A stretch of 42,500 bases of DNA from Botryococcus braunii (GCA_002005505.1 MVGU01000786.1:40001-82500), one strand, 5' to 3'; counted from the stretch's first letter, positions 9,952 through 22,549 are shown. The notes: generated by a model from the letters alone, not told the origin. Numbers and translations: made by a program.

Positions 9952-10152
9952 GGCTCTAAATGGGAATGCTTTTCTTTTCATGGGAAGCAATGTACATTTC
10001 CTTTTTCCTTTGTTTTGGCCTATGTAGCACCGAATGCATCTTGTCAGTTGGGTTCAACGTCAAGTGCTACACCTCTTAATCTCACATTTCCTGTCATGGT
10101 CAGGGGACATCAATGTAAAGCTTTAATGGACACCGGAGCCACACACTCTTTT
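9952..10152 (+). pseudogene. E1 spacer continued and protease start (DTGATHSF motif)
   Basis: The + frame interrupted at 8392 resumes here and reaches M-D-T-G-A-T-H-S-F at 10126-10152. This is the active-site motif of a retropepsin-type aspartic protease, which cleaves the Gag-Pol polyprotein. The protease is cut off directly after the motif by the GA-tailed repeat at 10153, so the rest of the domain is missing or scrambled. Confidence 0.75.
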
Positions 10153-10565
<413 letters not shown>

Positions 10566-10605
10566 CAAGTGTCCGGGAAAAAGTTTTGCAAGGTTTGAGG
10601 AAGAG

Positions 10606-11413
10606 ATGCCACCTTTGGTGGACATGGACGACCCCTCGATGGAGTCATCCGGGACTTCCTTCAAGATAGGGGGATACCTCGGGCACGGCCCCGGATATGG
10701 AGAGTTGCATGGAAGTGGAGAAGGAAGTGGAAGAGGAAGAGGAAGACGAAAAGGAAGAGGAAAAGGAAGAGGAAGAGGAAGAGGGAGAATCCAAGCTCAC
10801 CGCGGGTAAGCCTTCGGACCCTCTAGAGGAAATTTGTGCTAAAAAGCCAGAGAGACTAACACACTTGCTCGGAAAATACAAAGATATTTTTCCAAGTGGG
10901 TTACCAGGATTACCCCCACACAGACAAGTATATCATACTATTAATGTGCAGGAAGGAGTAACTCCTCCTAACCGTCCTGCTTATCGCTTGTCTGTAGAGG
11001 AAACAGACGAATGTGAAAAAACTGTAGATGAACTATTGGCAAAGGGACACATACGCCCCTCATGTTCACCATACGCTTCACCAGTTTTATCTGTGAGGAA
11101 GAAGGAGGGAACATACCGTATGGTCATTGACTACAGAGCGTTAAACAAAATTACCATTCATGACAGATATCCTCTCCCTCGCATAGATGACTTACTGGAT
11201 AAACTCAAAGGTGCTAAGATTTTTTGAAGTCTGGACCTGTTAAGTGGATACCATCAAGTAAGGCTAAAGGAGGAAGACCTTCCTAAAATAGCATTTCGTA
11301 CACCCTTTGGGCTTTACGAGTTCTTAGTACTCCCCTTCGGACTCACTAATGCCCCAGCTACCTTTCAGCGCCTGATGAACGAAATATTTCATGATTTCAT
11401 TCGGGAAGGGTTT
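10606..11413 (+). pseudogene. E1 acidic linker and N-terminal half of reverse transcriptase
   Basis: A Glu/Lys-rich low-complexity stretch (about 10697-10800) leads into Ty3-type reverse transcriptase: [16 protein letters not shown], the substrate-binding [20 protein letters not shown], and later [23 protein letters not shown] at 11225-11227 interrupts the usual F-S-x-L-D-L motif, so this copy is inactive. The frame ends at REGF, exactly where the second GA-tailed repeat has inserted. The continuation with the catalytic YIDD is at 11921. Confidence 0.88.
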
Positions 11414-11920
<507 letters not shown>

Positions 11921-12064
11921 GGGAAGGGTTTGTAGTGGTGTACATTGATGATGTTTTGATCTTTAGCCGGGATGAAGATGAGCATTATGCTCACCTTCGC
12001 AGGGTGTTCCAACGCCTTCGCGAAAAGGAGTTGTTTGCAAAACTTGCCAAATGCGAACTCCTAT
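11921..12064 (+). pseudogene. E1 reverse transcriptase, catalytic segment (YIDD)
   Basis: In frame with REGF on the other side of the insertion, this piece encodes [12 protein letters not shown] with the catalytic Asp pair (11947-11952), then an HLRRVFQRL helix and LAKCELL. It stops at CCTAT (12060-12064), the target site of E3, and resumes at 14411. Confidence 0.88.
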
Positions 12065-12269
12065 TGTAACAGGGAAAATCACACAATGGCACGGAGACCA
12101 AGAAACAGCAATAATAATCTTTGACAAACAGACGGCATCCACCTCATGCTCTATCTTCACTCGTGTCTTCTTGTCGTTCTTCCTATGCTCGTGAATTAGG
12201 GGCACATTCGAGACACCTACAACGTGTACACGCGCTACGAAACCGCTAGGGACCAAAACACCTATTGCA
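12065..12269 (-). repeat. 3' LTR of E3
   Basis: This 205-bp repeat is similar to 14200-14405, with perhaps ten or so differences by eye. E3 is therefore clearly older than E2. Confidence 0.88.
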
Positions 12270-12282
12270 CCCTCCCCCCCTT

Positions 12283-13377
12283 ATTGTGAGCGTCCTCGCT
12301 CACCGAGCAATATGAGACACGGATAGAACACACGGGCCACGCCCAAACTTGGGCATCCGCCACTCCCGTCAGACCCCGGCCTTCTGCCGTCCATTCGGGG
12401 TCCCCACCATATAACAACAATACAGACAATCAATGCAGGCACACATGCAGAGCAAGTCTCGTCCAAGTCCGAGTCCAAGTCCAGCTTACACAAACAATTC
12501 CATGACATGACAACCAGAATCAAACATAAACAATCGTAACCGGTGCAAGCAAGCATCAACCGTCCTCCTGGATGGATCCCATTGTCACTGCTGGGGCACA
12601 TTCATCTCATCCACCAGGCATGCACAGACTAGGGGCGACTCCCTCGTTGGCCCAGCCCCCTTCCATTCGTCTCCACGAGTCTTAACTCCTGGAGAACCCC
12701 TTTTCGGCGACTCCGTTGGCACACATAGAGCCTTCCCCCAGTGACTAAGGGATGCCAGAGGGCCCACCCGACCTGCCAAGCCCCTCCCGTAAGGACTTGT
12801 GGTTTAACCCCAGGAGCCCCACTAGCCCACTTAGAACATTGACGTACGCATGCGTAGCTAGTGTTAAGCTTGTTTGGTACCCCACTGAACAAAACCACAA
12901 GGGTCACCGAGTAGCAGGGGCCCCTACTCCCAGTGCGTCGTAAAGCCCTGACACGGAGAGAAACTCCCCCGGTACCTTCTGAAGGAGAACTGAATGACGA
13001 GCACGCAGAACCCCTCCTGCCACCGCAGTGCAGTTGGCATTTTAGCAGGCACCTGTGAGGGTGCAAAACACCCTTTGTCAGTATGGCTAGACTCCGCCCC
13101 TGCGTACTTGCTCAGTGAAGTAAGGGTTAAGAAAAAGTATGAGAGAGAGACTCCTTTAGTCTAGGGATAATACTAACTCTTTCCTCATCGATGCTTCAGG
13201 CCCCTAAATCATACGGGACGTGCCAAGGCCTACCGTTCGACACGGGTCCGGCCTCCCCATGCACAGGTCAGCATGCAGCAATCACAAGCAAGGCAACCCT
13301 GAGCTCCCATTCGCTCAGACCATGCTGACAAGTGCATGAATCAACACAAAGCAATATCAAAACAAATACTTACCATA
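12283..13377 (-). other. Non-coding interior of E3
   Basis: About 1.1 kb lies between the gag remnant and the polypurine tract, where pol would normally be. Short frames here show no retroviral motif. It holds no recognisable gene. Confidence 0.6.
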
Positions 13378-14089
13378 TTACCAACGCTTCTTCTTGAGGC
13401 CAGTCTGATCAAAGTAATCTTTTGAGGAGCAGACACTCTGCTTATGCCCAAAGCCAGTACACTTATGACAACGCAGGACATAAGGTAGCTCTGTCTCTGC
13501 TCGGCGCTTGAAGTTTACCGCTGCCACTGCCAAATCTGACACATCGACGATGGGAGGCGACACGACAAGCGTCTCTGCATTTTTTTGTCTGCTATGTGCT
13601 GTGTCTTCACTTCAGCTGATACCCCTACGTCATACCGAGCTGTATACTGAAGAAGAGCTGCCAAAGTCTGAAAGTCTTCTCCTGTGGCCGGGTCAAGGGT
13701 GACTGCACTCTTCAGGTAGGGGGCCAGCCCCTGTTTGAAGAGGTGGACCTGGTCTTGAGCCGAGATAGTGTACTCCGTCGAAACGTCCCCTACCAAAGAC
13801 ATGAATTCCTGCGTGTACTCCTCAAGGGTACCCGCCATTGACGCAGAATCTAGCTTATGCCGTGCAGTGCGTGCATAATCTGCGGAGTCGTACACCATTG
13901 CCATGGTTCGCTTAAATTAGGCCACGAAACTCGGTCTGCAGGTTCCATAGACAATGCCAAAGATAACCATGATTTGGTCGGCCCGGCACTTAGCCGCTGA
14001 ACCGCCGTATGAACCTTATTTTCCTCCGCGGTTTTGTTGAGCGTGAAATACGACTCAGCAACCCCAACCCAATGGTGAAAAGTCATCAA
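13378..14089 (-). pseudogene. E3 gag remnant with zinc knuckle
   Basis: Three consecutive frames on the - strand together make a retrotransposon gag. The first (14089 to about 13910) has HHWVGVAESYF and a KSWLSLAL motif. The second (13904 to about 13570) contains LEEYTQEFMSLVGDV and LFKQGLAPYLKSAV, typical of the plant retrotrans_gag domain. The third (to 13378) has the zinc knuckle CHKCTGFGHKQSVC. One-base frameshifts join them near 13910 and 13570, so this copy cannot make a full Gag. The frame ends about 15 residues after the knuckle and is not followed by protease. Confidence 0.82.
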
Positions 14090-14199
14090 CGAGGCTCAAA
14101 AAGACGAAGTTTACCCATGATTGAAACGGAAAGACAAAACAAAACGCACAAAGGTCGACTACAATCCGACGATCGGCAACCAATCGCCGATACCAGAAA

Positions 14200-14405
14200 T
14201 GTAACAGGGAAAATCACACAATGGCACGGAGACCAAGGAATAGCAATAATAGTCTGTTACAAACAGACGGCATCCACCTCATGCTCTATCTCCACTTGTG
14301 TCTTCTTGTCGTTCTTCCTATGCTAGTGACATTAGGGGCACATTCGAGACACCTACAACGCGTACACGCGCTACCAAACCGCTAGGGACCAAAACACCTA
14401 TTACA
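14200..14405 (-). repeat. 5' LTR of E3
   Basis: This 206-bp repeat starts TGTAACAGGG and ends TATTACA; CCTAT follows at 14406. The adjoining primer binding site at 14184-14195 fixes the orientation as - strand. Confidence 0.88.
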
Positions 14406-14410
14406 CCTAT

Positions 14411-14744
14411 GCTCAGAACTCAAATACCTTGGGCATATAATTGGCAGGGATGGATTGAAGAGGACCCCCAAAAAGTGGAGGTGGTCAGGAATTGGCCCAC
14501 ACCCCAAACGTCACTGACGTGCGTAGATTTTTGGGGCTTGCAAATTATTTTCGGAAATTTATTCAAGGGTTCAGTTCCCTTGCTGCTCCATTGACTAAAC
14601 TGTCAAGTAGCAGGAGTTCATGGACTTGGGGAAAGGAGCAAGATGAATCTCTAGCTGCACTAAAGGATGCATTGGTACAGGCACCCATACTCTCCCTACA
14701 TTTTATGAAGTCCGGGATAAGTCAAGCATTTCTGCTTGCGGCGT
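14411..14744 (+). pseudogene. E1 reverse transcriptase thumb / connection region
   Basis: The frame resumes after E3 with CSELKYLGHIIG. After a frameshift near 14460 comes DPQKVEVVRNWPTP, and after another near 14505 RRFLGLANYFRKFIQGFSSLAAPLTKL. These are standard motifs of the Ty3/gypsy RT end. The match continues to APILSL, which normally precedes RNase H, then is lost at the 141-bp repeat. At least two frameshifts are present. Confidence 0.85.
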
Positions 14745-14885
14745 CACCTGCAGTGATGGCACGACGGCAGCGTCAGTTCGTAGCCTGTGGGAAAAACCGT
14801 CCACGCTACAACGTTTCCAGGAACAGCACACAGCACTCTCCAACAGTAGAGGTTGGTCAAGGATACCAACATGCTTCGGACAAGT
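14745..14885. repeat. 141-bp direct repeat, left copy
   Basis: Identical by eye to 15226-15366. It runs from CACCTGCAGTGATGG to CTTCGGACAAGT. The ends are not TG...CA, so it is not an ordinary LTR. Confidence 0.9.
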
Positions 14886-15225
14886 CTTACAAATGATGTT
14901 AACTGCTCTCACTCTTGCTAAAGACCACGTAACACTACGCCTTGCCTGATAGCAGAGTTCAGCACCAAAGAGGCCTTGCGATGTCTACTTTACGTCACTA
15001 GAATACAATAATAGTTCATCAGTAACTCAGCAAGGTCTCTTTGTGATGTTTGTACAGTGAAACTATCTTACCGCCACAACGGTGGACGTCAACATAAGTC
15101 TCAATGAGGTCAAACATTCAGTGCGCTCTCGTCATGCACTCTCATCAATGCACACAGCAGTAATATCTAACTGGTCTGAATGTTTGAGCACAATCATATC
15201 TGGAACGACTTTGAGATCCTAAACA

Positions 15226-15366
15226 CACCTGCAGTGATGGCACGACGGCAGCGTCAGTTCGTAGCCTGTGGGAAAAACCGTCCACGCTACAACGTTTCCA
15301 GGAACAGCACACAGCACTCTCCAACAGTAGAGGTTGGTCAAGGATACCAACATGCTTCGGACAAGT
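15226..15366. repeat. 141-bp direct repeat, right copy
   Basis: Second identical copy. On the - strand the spacer between the copies begins GTGTGT and ends TTTGTAAG, so it could be read as a 343-bp GT-AG intron between duplicated exons. This is only a resemblance. Confidence 0.9.
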
Positions 15367-15367
15367 A

Positions 15368-15402
15368 CCGAGCCGTTCCTGGGCTGCCCAGGGATGGCTC
15401 GG
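15368..15402. repeat. GC-rich hairpin
   Basis: CCGAGCC and TCCTGGGC pair with GCCCAGGGA and GGCTCGG across a two-base centre, with one small bulge. It lies directly after the right 141-bp repeat. It could mark a transposon end or a stable RNA fold. Confidence 0.55.
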
Positions 15403-15574
15403 ACTGCAGGGATCCTAAAGTACTACCATACGTAATGTCTATTGAGAACGCATATCGTACAAGTCACGTGTTATGTCATTGAGGTACGAGTATGATCTAT
15501 ACCGTTCATAAAGGGCTATAAAGGCTATAGTTTACACTGCTGTTGATGGCATGTGACAGGGGATGTCACTAAGT

Positions 15575-16765
15575 ACAGTATTGACCAATTCATTCAACAA
15601 TAAGGAAGGTCCAGTTGCTAGGAATTTGCGGCAGGACATTCTTAAAGCTTTGCAGGAACCTGCTTCTGTTGGCCACCCAAGCTTTGCAAAAATGTATGAT
15701 CTAGTGAAGCGGGACTGGTGAAGGCCGGGAATGGCGGAGGATGTGCGGGAGTATGATAAGTATTGTGATTCATGCCAGCGGGTGAAGGCTTCAAACCAAT
15801 TACCCGCAGGGCTCTTGCATCCTTTACAAATCCCGACAAGGAAGTGGCAGAGCATTTCAATGGATTTCATCACGGGACTACCAAAAAGCAAACATGGGAA
15901 CAACGAAATATGGGTAGTGGTTGATAGGTTGAGCAAATGTGCACACTTTGCCCTAACCGCTATCAATGCGGACGCGTATGAAGTTGCTCTGCTGATGAGG
16001 GATAAAGTGTGGAAGTATCATGGGTTTCCTGAAGAAATTGTTTCGGACAAAGATCCTCGGTTTGTTAATAACTTCATGAATACACTTCTGAGTCTGACAA
16101 GTTGCAAGCCGGCTCGAACGACGGCTTATCATCCTCAGTCAGATGGTCAAACAGAACGGGTGAATAGGATCCTGGAAGATTTCTTGAAACATTATGTGAA
16201 AGATAAACCAAAGGAGTGGGAGGATTATCTTTCAGTGGCGGAATCTGCCTATAACAACTCTTGGCAAACTTCCCTAAACTCCACACCCTTCAGGTTAACC
16301 TATGGACAAGATCCAAACATACCGTTTGCTGTGGGACACATGGAAGGTACAAAAGTGGATAGGGCTGATCTCTTTATGAGGAAAATGCAAGACAAGATCA
16401 CCCTTGCAAGGAAGTGTTTGCGTACAGCCCAAGACCGGCAAGCGGCATATGCTAACCGGCATGGGAGAGCGGCCCCATTCCAGGAAGGAGACTACGTCCT
16501 CCTTTCGACTCGCGCGGCCCCCACGCTGACTTCCAACCGTTTGAGCAAGTTGCAACCGAGGCACGTGGGACCCTTCCGGGTCATGGAGGTCCCGCCAGAC
16601 AACCCCAACTTCGTAACGTTGGACCTTCCAGATCGCCTAGACATCCATCCGCGCATCAACGTGTGCTACTTAAAGCCGTACTGGACCCGTGAGGAAGCGC
16701 AGTCACGTGGGTACTGCCCACCAAAGGTCATCACCAAGGCAGATGGCACCACCCACTTGGAGTAG
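15575..16765 (+). pseudogene. E1 integrase
   Basis: The frame starts with the integrase zinc finger (GHPSFAKMYDLVKRDW ... YCDSCQRVK), broken by a TGA at 15719-15721. It then stays open for 344 codons from 15731. The catalytic core shows SMDFITGLP (first Asp), IVSDKDPRF (second Asp) and HPQSDGQTERVNR (Glu), the D-D-E triad of retroviral-type integrases, followed by AYNNS and the GPFRV and HPRINVCYLKPY motifs of the C-terminal domain. A TAG at 16763-16765 separates it from the chromodomain. The two stop codons make it a pseudogene. Confidence 0.92.
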
Positions 16766-16768
16766 GTT

Positions 16769-17011
16769 GTGGACGCACTTGTAGACCATCGTCTCCTGCA
16801 CGACAGGGACGGGTTCTCATACCACTATGAGGATGGTACACCGTACCTTGAGTATTTGGTGAAGTGGGCAGGTCATGGGGCCACGGAGGACTCATGGGAG
16901 TCTCAGGAGGCCTTCGAGACCCATCCAGGGCTCGTTAACAACTTTCACAGACTCCAGGGGCTTGCTCCGCCCATCTGGGACAAGGTGGCGCTGCGCGACA
17001 CCTTCCCTTAA
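16769..17011 (+). pseudogene. E1 chromodomain (C-terminal end of Pol)
   Basis: In frame with integrase just after the TAG, this stretch encodes LEYLVKWAGHGATEDSWES, a chromodomain core, then a helical end to the natural stop TAA. In chromoviruses the domain binds marked histones and directs integration. E2 has its own version ([17 protein letters not shown]), so the two elements are related but distinct lineages. Confidence 0.85.
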
Positions 17012-17956
17012 ACGGGCCCCTCCGGACGGTTGTCCCCCTCATTCCATTCTTGTGGAGTTCCTACCTGGTGTATGGGAATTTATGGGACGGGACCTGTGGT
17101 AGTGACTGCACTACTTGTGTACCTTGGGAATAAGGGATGGGGTAGGTTGCCTACCTTGGTATGTGTGGCATGAGGCCTCATACCGCTTCGATGCAATGAA
17201 CTCGGGGTTCTGCATTCAGGGATAGGAAATGAAGTACACATGGCATGCAACCGCAGTTTGTTTAACGTGCACTTGGGACGTGGACTCTGAAGTAACGAAG
17301 TGACTTGGACAACGGGACATCTGGGACAATTGGGGCTTTGGAATGTGGACTGCTTCTGGGACGTATGGAAGAAATGGGATATGCACTCTATATGTACTAT
17401 ATGTGTACCTTATGTGTACAGTAAGGACAATGTATTATAAGGAAAATGTGTTGTATGGATAGGCACCTTAGGAAAGCATGGACTGAGCTACACCTGTGTC
17501 ATACTTATGTTGTTCGGATTGTTTATCGGTTGTGTCAAAAGCATTGTATTGTATTGCTTTAATAAATAATGAGCTAATAGGGATGTGTCAATAAAGGCGG
17601 ACTTGGATAGTTAGAACGGAATAAGGCGAAAGTTCGTCCTATTTTGTCGTAGTTCGTCGTAATTGTTCATCGTATCGTATCGTATCGTATCGTGTCGTCG
17701 TATCGTATGAACTCATACTGGACTGAATTTGGATTTGACATTCAATAAAGAAATAAATAAAAATATTTGGACGCTTGAGTCAGTTGCTTAGTAAGGGAAT
17801 AAATAGGGAAATAACTTGGAGGCGGGGACCCTAATGTAACCCATTCGGCAACGGGTCTAACGGTGCTGGTGGATGGGCCGTTCGGTGACGACCATTCCCT
17901 TATAGTTGTGGTCTACTGTATGTGTGTATGTGGCTGCATGAGGACATGCAGGAATT
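17012..17956 (+). other. Long non-coding 3' region of E1
   Basis: About 945 bases separate the chromodomain stop from the polypurine tract. There is no recognisable gene. A short CGTAT-type array lies at about 17665-17708, and AATAAA-like motifs occur around 17560 and 17744. E2 also has a long untranslated 3' region. Confidence 0.6.
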
Positions 17957-17969
17957 AAGGGGGGGATGA
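17957..17969 (+). other. Polypurine tract of E1
   Basis: AAGGGGGGGATGA lies directly before the 3' LTR, as expected for the plus-strand primer. Confidence 0.82.
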
Positions 17970-18482
17970 TGTAATGGAATGCGGGGATTTCTCGGCATTT
18001 CTGGACATTTCCTCTACCCCCTAGCCTAGCCGCACATGTGGCGCACATGTCGTACGAGCAACGCGAGTACGCACGTGCCTTGCGACTAGCCTTGGCTCCT
18101 AGCCGTAGGATTCCATTGGAGAGTCACTTATGTTATGTCGATTGTACGTTTCCTACATATTTGACGTTATGTCCATTGTGGGTTTCCTAGATATTTCCTA
18201 GATATTATTGTAGAGGTTTGGTGGGCTAGTGCGGCACCATTGGAGGGAACCATCAGGAGAGAATCGGATCCACGGAAGAGACGGAATAGGAGACATAAGC
18301 CACGCACGGGAAGACTTACTCAGGTAACTGGAAGCATAGTAGACCACAAGTAGGGACTGGAAGCATCGTGAGGTGGGGGTTACGTGGAACTGAAACGAGT
18401 GTCCAACTTGTCGGCCATCCGGCTTTGTCTCTCTCTCTCTCACCTCATAGGAAATGTGCCCAAACTTGTGCGTTCCATAACA
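17970..18482 (+). repeat. 3' LTR of E1
   Basis: This 513-bp repeat matches 168-650 but carries an extra partly duplicated block near 18127-18175 (two TTATGTCSATTG copies instead of one). It ends CCATAACA at 18482 and is followed by ATCTT. Confidence 0.88.
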
Positions 18483-18584
18483 ATCTTGACCTAGACTGCC
18501 AAGACCAACAGAAACCATACTAACTTCATCTTGGATGGAATGTCAGCACAAGAAGCGGGCTTTTAGGGCGATGGGCAATTGCAC

Positions 18585-18711
18585 TCCCTCTCCCTCTCCC
18601 TCTCCCCCTCCCCCTCCCCCTCTCCCTCTCCCTCTCCCTCCCTCTCCGGAGAGGGAGGGATCCCTCCCTCTCCCTCTCCCTCTCCCTCTCCCTCTCCCTC
18701 TCTCTCCCTCT

Positions 18712-18799
<88 letters not shown>

Positions 18800-18905
18800 C
18801 CTCGAGGTGAGCTCATTATCACCTTGCATATTTGGCCCCTGGATTCCACGTCCCTGCATCATGGATTTATGGTATGCGGTTAGAATAGGCTTCACTCTTA
18901 ATTGT
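18585..18905 (-). mobile_element. GA-tailed short interspersed repeat, copy 3 (reverse orientation)
   Basis: Read on the - strand, the head at 18905-18821 has the family core and GGGGCCAAATATGC. It is followed at 18795-18585 by (GA)n and then (GGGAGA)-type repeats. It lies just outside E1 in host DNA. The same head-then-GA order in three places shows that the purine tract belongs to the element. Confidence 0.75.
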
Positions 18906-19203
18906 AAATGTAACGCCATTTGACTACAAAAGCTGCAGATTCAGAGATTTGAAGTCAGGCTGGGGTTGAGCTCGAGTCCTTTCCGGTGTGATCCCAGAGC
19001 CAATTTTGCCGCAGAATCTACGGACTTGTCACGTGACTGCATAAAAGCTTGATGATCCAATTGATCCGTACGGAGCCAGGACTTGTTGAAACTAAAATCT
19101 ACAGCCCCTTTTTAAGGAGATATACAACACAAAACTCCGCTGCAAGGGGAGGAGCATCTGTTGAGGGAGACTGTCGGCCTACCCGGACTTGTTGATCCGA
19201 GGG
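18906..19203. other. Region upstream of the ATP synthase subunit gene
   Basis: About 300 bases hold no recognisable coding sequence or repeat. It presumably contains the promoter and 5' untranslated region of the gene starting at 19204, but no TATA box or other element can be assigned. Confidence 0.4.
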
Positions 19204-21349
19204 ATGGCACTTCGACGTCCGGTCTCTCGTTTGCATAAGCTGGTAAGGTCACGCTTAGGCAATTTTGCCGGCTTATGTGGTCGGAAGCTTTCTCATGGGG
19301 GGGCGTTCTACTTAGGTTATCATTGCAGTACCCTGCTGGACGAAGGCTCCAGTGCACACATTCACTTAATGCATGTTCAAGATCCCCTTTCGACCGTTCT
19401 GACGTTGAGGGTAATATTGCCTATTGGAGAGCACTTATCACTTGAGATGCACCATTTGAGCCATAAAAGCCCACTCACAAACTGGAACTGCTCAAGAAAG
19501 GATTGCAAATTGACAACTGGGGAACGCTTCTGCTTGACGTCTGGGGAAGTGCTTGTGCATATCTAACTCACCCAAAAACCAAACAGCTGACCACACCTTG
19601 GGATGCCCGTCACTGTTTTGTGTAATCTATGTTCGTGGGCGGACAGTGGCCTTTTTCCTTAGTGGCCAGTATTAGCAAGCAGAAGATGACGTTGAAATCC
19701 TTCTGCTTCTCTTCATATAATGCCTTTCAGTGTTAAAGCCTGCCTATTGCAGTCATTGTCAAGCAAGTGTCCAACTGGGCTAATGCCCTGTTGCTGGGGT
19801 AGCACACGTTCAAAAAACTCTTCTGTACAGACAATGGCATTATTGGATTGCAGAGGCACTCTTTGGTTGATAGTATAACAACTGTGGCTTTTCGCACGCT
19901 TGCCTCCTGCATCAATTCTCAAGGGCTGCCGTGGTTCGCAGGCTGTTCAGGCTCAGGCTTGCTGGGGAGATCGGGTACGGAGCTATGCGGCCGAGCCTGC
20001 ACAAGGTGATGCAGGTCCGGGCCCTTATTTATGTTTTTCCCTGATGCATGGAGTGGTGACTTATTTCTAGGAAGTCAACTCTGGTAAGGAGCAACAGGTG
20101 AAAAATGGGGATCCTCATACTCTTGAAGGGACAAGGTGTCCAAGAGAGTCTCCTTCAAGGACCAGCAGCGGAAGGATTAGTGATATAGGAAGATTGATCA
20201 TAAGGATTTTGATTCAAGCGACGGGAAGGGCAGGGGAGGGGGAGGTGGTTTGACAGTTTAGGGTCGATAAGGCGAATGTCAGATGGTAAAACATGTGATC
20301 AGTGCATCTTGGAGAGGACATGTTTCAAGTCACGTAGCTATATCAACATGGCACGGAAGGTGCTGTACCCTGATCCGAGTGGGGTTAGCTACCAAGAAAC
20401 TATCCCATGGAGATGTCAGGAGGATTGACAATAATGAGCTCGGCATCATTGCTTGCATCCCCAACATTTCAACAGCAGTACTAGATGCACACTCTACCCC
20501 TTTTCTAGTACTAACAATTGGGACTCATTTACCCTTGATCCCATGTCCTGAGTTTGTTGAGCCTTGGCCAGTCGCTTGTGGCCACCTGCTCGTTCCCTTA
20601 TCTCCTGGGCATCGCTTGCTGTTCAACACTGGTCTTCCCTTTGCTCTGGGGAATGATGATATGAATGATATGAAACTGCGATGATGTTCGGTGTTTGCTG
20701 GTGGACCCCTGTACCTTGGTAAATAACATCCGGGAAGCTTTGAGGAGTCTGGAGGGATTGTCAGGAGCCTGGGGTTTTAGTCCATTTCTCAGCCTTACAG
20801 TCCAGGTGTTTAGTCCATTGCTCAAACCTTACAGTCCAGGTGTTTTAGTCCATTGCTCAGCTCACACCCAATTGTTTAGGCCATTGCTCAGCCTTACAGT
20901 CCAAGTGTGTAGTCCACTGCTCAGCCTTACAGTCCAAGTGTTTAGTCCATTGCTCAGCCTTAGAGTCAAAGTGTTTAGTCCATTGCTCAGCCTTACAGTG
21001 GTATGGAAGGTGGGGGTGGGTCCAAGCTACCGCATCTGTACTCATTTCTTGTTTTGGGTGCCCAGATGAGGACTTGGTCCTCCAGTCATTTCGCGAGCAG
21101 CAAAAGCAGCTGAGAGGCTTCTTGGATGGCTTCAAGGTGGGCCACCACATTGGGCTGTCTGCTTGTTTCATGTCAGCTTGTTTGATGTTGGCTTGTTTGC
21201 TGTCTGGTTGTTTGATGTCAGCTTGCTTGATGAGGATGCTTTACAACACTTTTGCCAGCCCCCTCCTTTTTTTCTTTTTTTTTTTTTTGGGGGGGGGGGG
21301 TTTCAGCATGAATTAAGGCGAACTGGGCGCCAGAGCTCCTGAAATTAGC

Positions 21350-21425
<76 letters not shown>

Positions 21426-22145
21426 CGTGCGTGTGCGTGTGTGTGTGTGTGGGGGGGGGGGGCGGGAGGCTTATGCAAAAGGATTTCTTTTTGGCAGAAG
21501 ATTGGAATGAATACCCCAGATGTTACAAGTCAATGTGAAAGGAGAAACCAACCCCTCTTGATCATCCCTTTTCAATAAAGAGTCACGATGTGTACAGATC
21601 TGCTAATTGTCAAGGAACAATGTATGACCTTCCCGTGCTGTCAGTTGGTCCAGCAGGGGCAGGCTTCAGTTTTCCCTACCTGCTTACTTTTTACATTTTT
21701 TAGGTAAAATGGTAGATATCCAGGCCTGATTGTCTGTGCCATATATGCTGATAAGGGGGGCTTCAATTTGCCTTTGCAGTCAATCGATGTGCCCCTAGAC
21801 GGAGACGCAAAGAAGGTGCAGAAGTTCGCCAACGATGTGGAAGCGCTCAAGAAAAAGGTTGGTTATCTCTCTCCAAAATTGGGCCCAGACACATCCATGA
21901 CAGGCCTAGGGAAGGCTGTTTGCTGAGAACCACAAGACCCTGCCTCTGCAACGCTTCCAAATGCTTGATGTTGTTACTGTCGCTCCGGAACCTTCTACCA
22001 AAGGGTTCTGGCTCGTGTCTGTCCCTCCCCGGCTCCCCCCCTTTCTCTCCCCCCCCCCTCCTCTGACTCTCCCTCCCCCCGCCCCCTCTCTCTCTCTCTC
22101 TCTTTTTGCCCCCCCTACTCTCTCTTCCATTTGTGTGCATGCATG

Positions 22146-22231
<86 letters not shown>

Positions 22232-22314
22232 TGAGAGAGAGAGAGAGAGAGAGAGTGAGAGAGAGTGAAAGGGAGAGAGAGAGAGAGAGAGAGTTAGAGA
22301 GTGTGTGTGTGTTT

Positions 22315-22355
<41 letters not shown>

Positions 22356-22451
22356 TGTGTGTGTGTGAGAGTGAGAGAGAGAGAGAGAGTGTGTGTGTGT
22401 GTGTGAGAGTGTGAGAGAGAGAGAGAGAGTGTGTGTGTGTGTGTGTGTGTG

Positions 22452-22549
<98 letters not shown>

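Larger units (their letters stand above)
12065..14405 (-). mobile_element. E3: non-autonomous LTR retrotransposon with gag only
   Basis: Direct repeats at 12065-12269 (205 bp) and 14200-14405 (206 bp), both TGTAACAGGG...CTATTRCA, are flanked by the perfect duplication CCTAT (12060-12064, 14406-14410). On the - strand a primer binding site (TGGTATCGGCGA, 14184-14195) follows the 5' LTR at 14200-14405. A polypurine tract (AAGGGGGGGAGGG, about 12270-12282) precedes the 3' LTR. The 1.9-kb interior has a gag pseudogene and no pol, so enzymes must come from another element. This layout resembles the TR-GAG class of small plant elements. It splits the E1 reverse transcriptase. Confidence 0.9.
14745..15574. 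mobile_element. Unclassified segment replacing E1 RNase H, bounded in part by 141-bp direct repeats
   Basis: Between the RT end and the integrase zinc finger, where RNase H should be, lies about 830 bp of unrelated sequence. It has two identical 141-bp direct repeats around a 340-bp spacer, then about 200 bp containing a hairpin at 15368-15402. The ends are estimated from loss and return of retroviral coding. No target duplication could be found, so insertion with deletion is likely. Confidence 0.5.

Noticed and set aside
14745..15366. The 141-bp repeats as LTRs of a TRIM element
   Set aside because: Ends are not TG...CA, no primer binding site or polypurine tract is seen in the spacer, and there is no target duplication.
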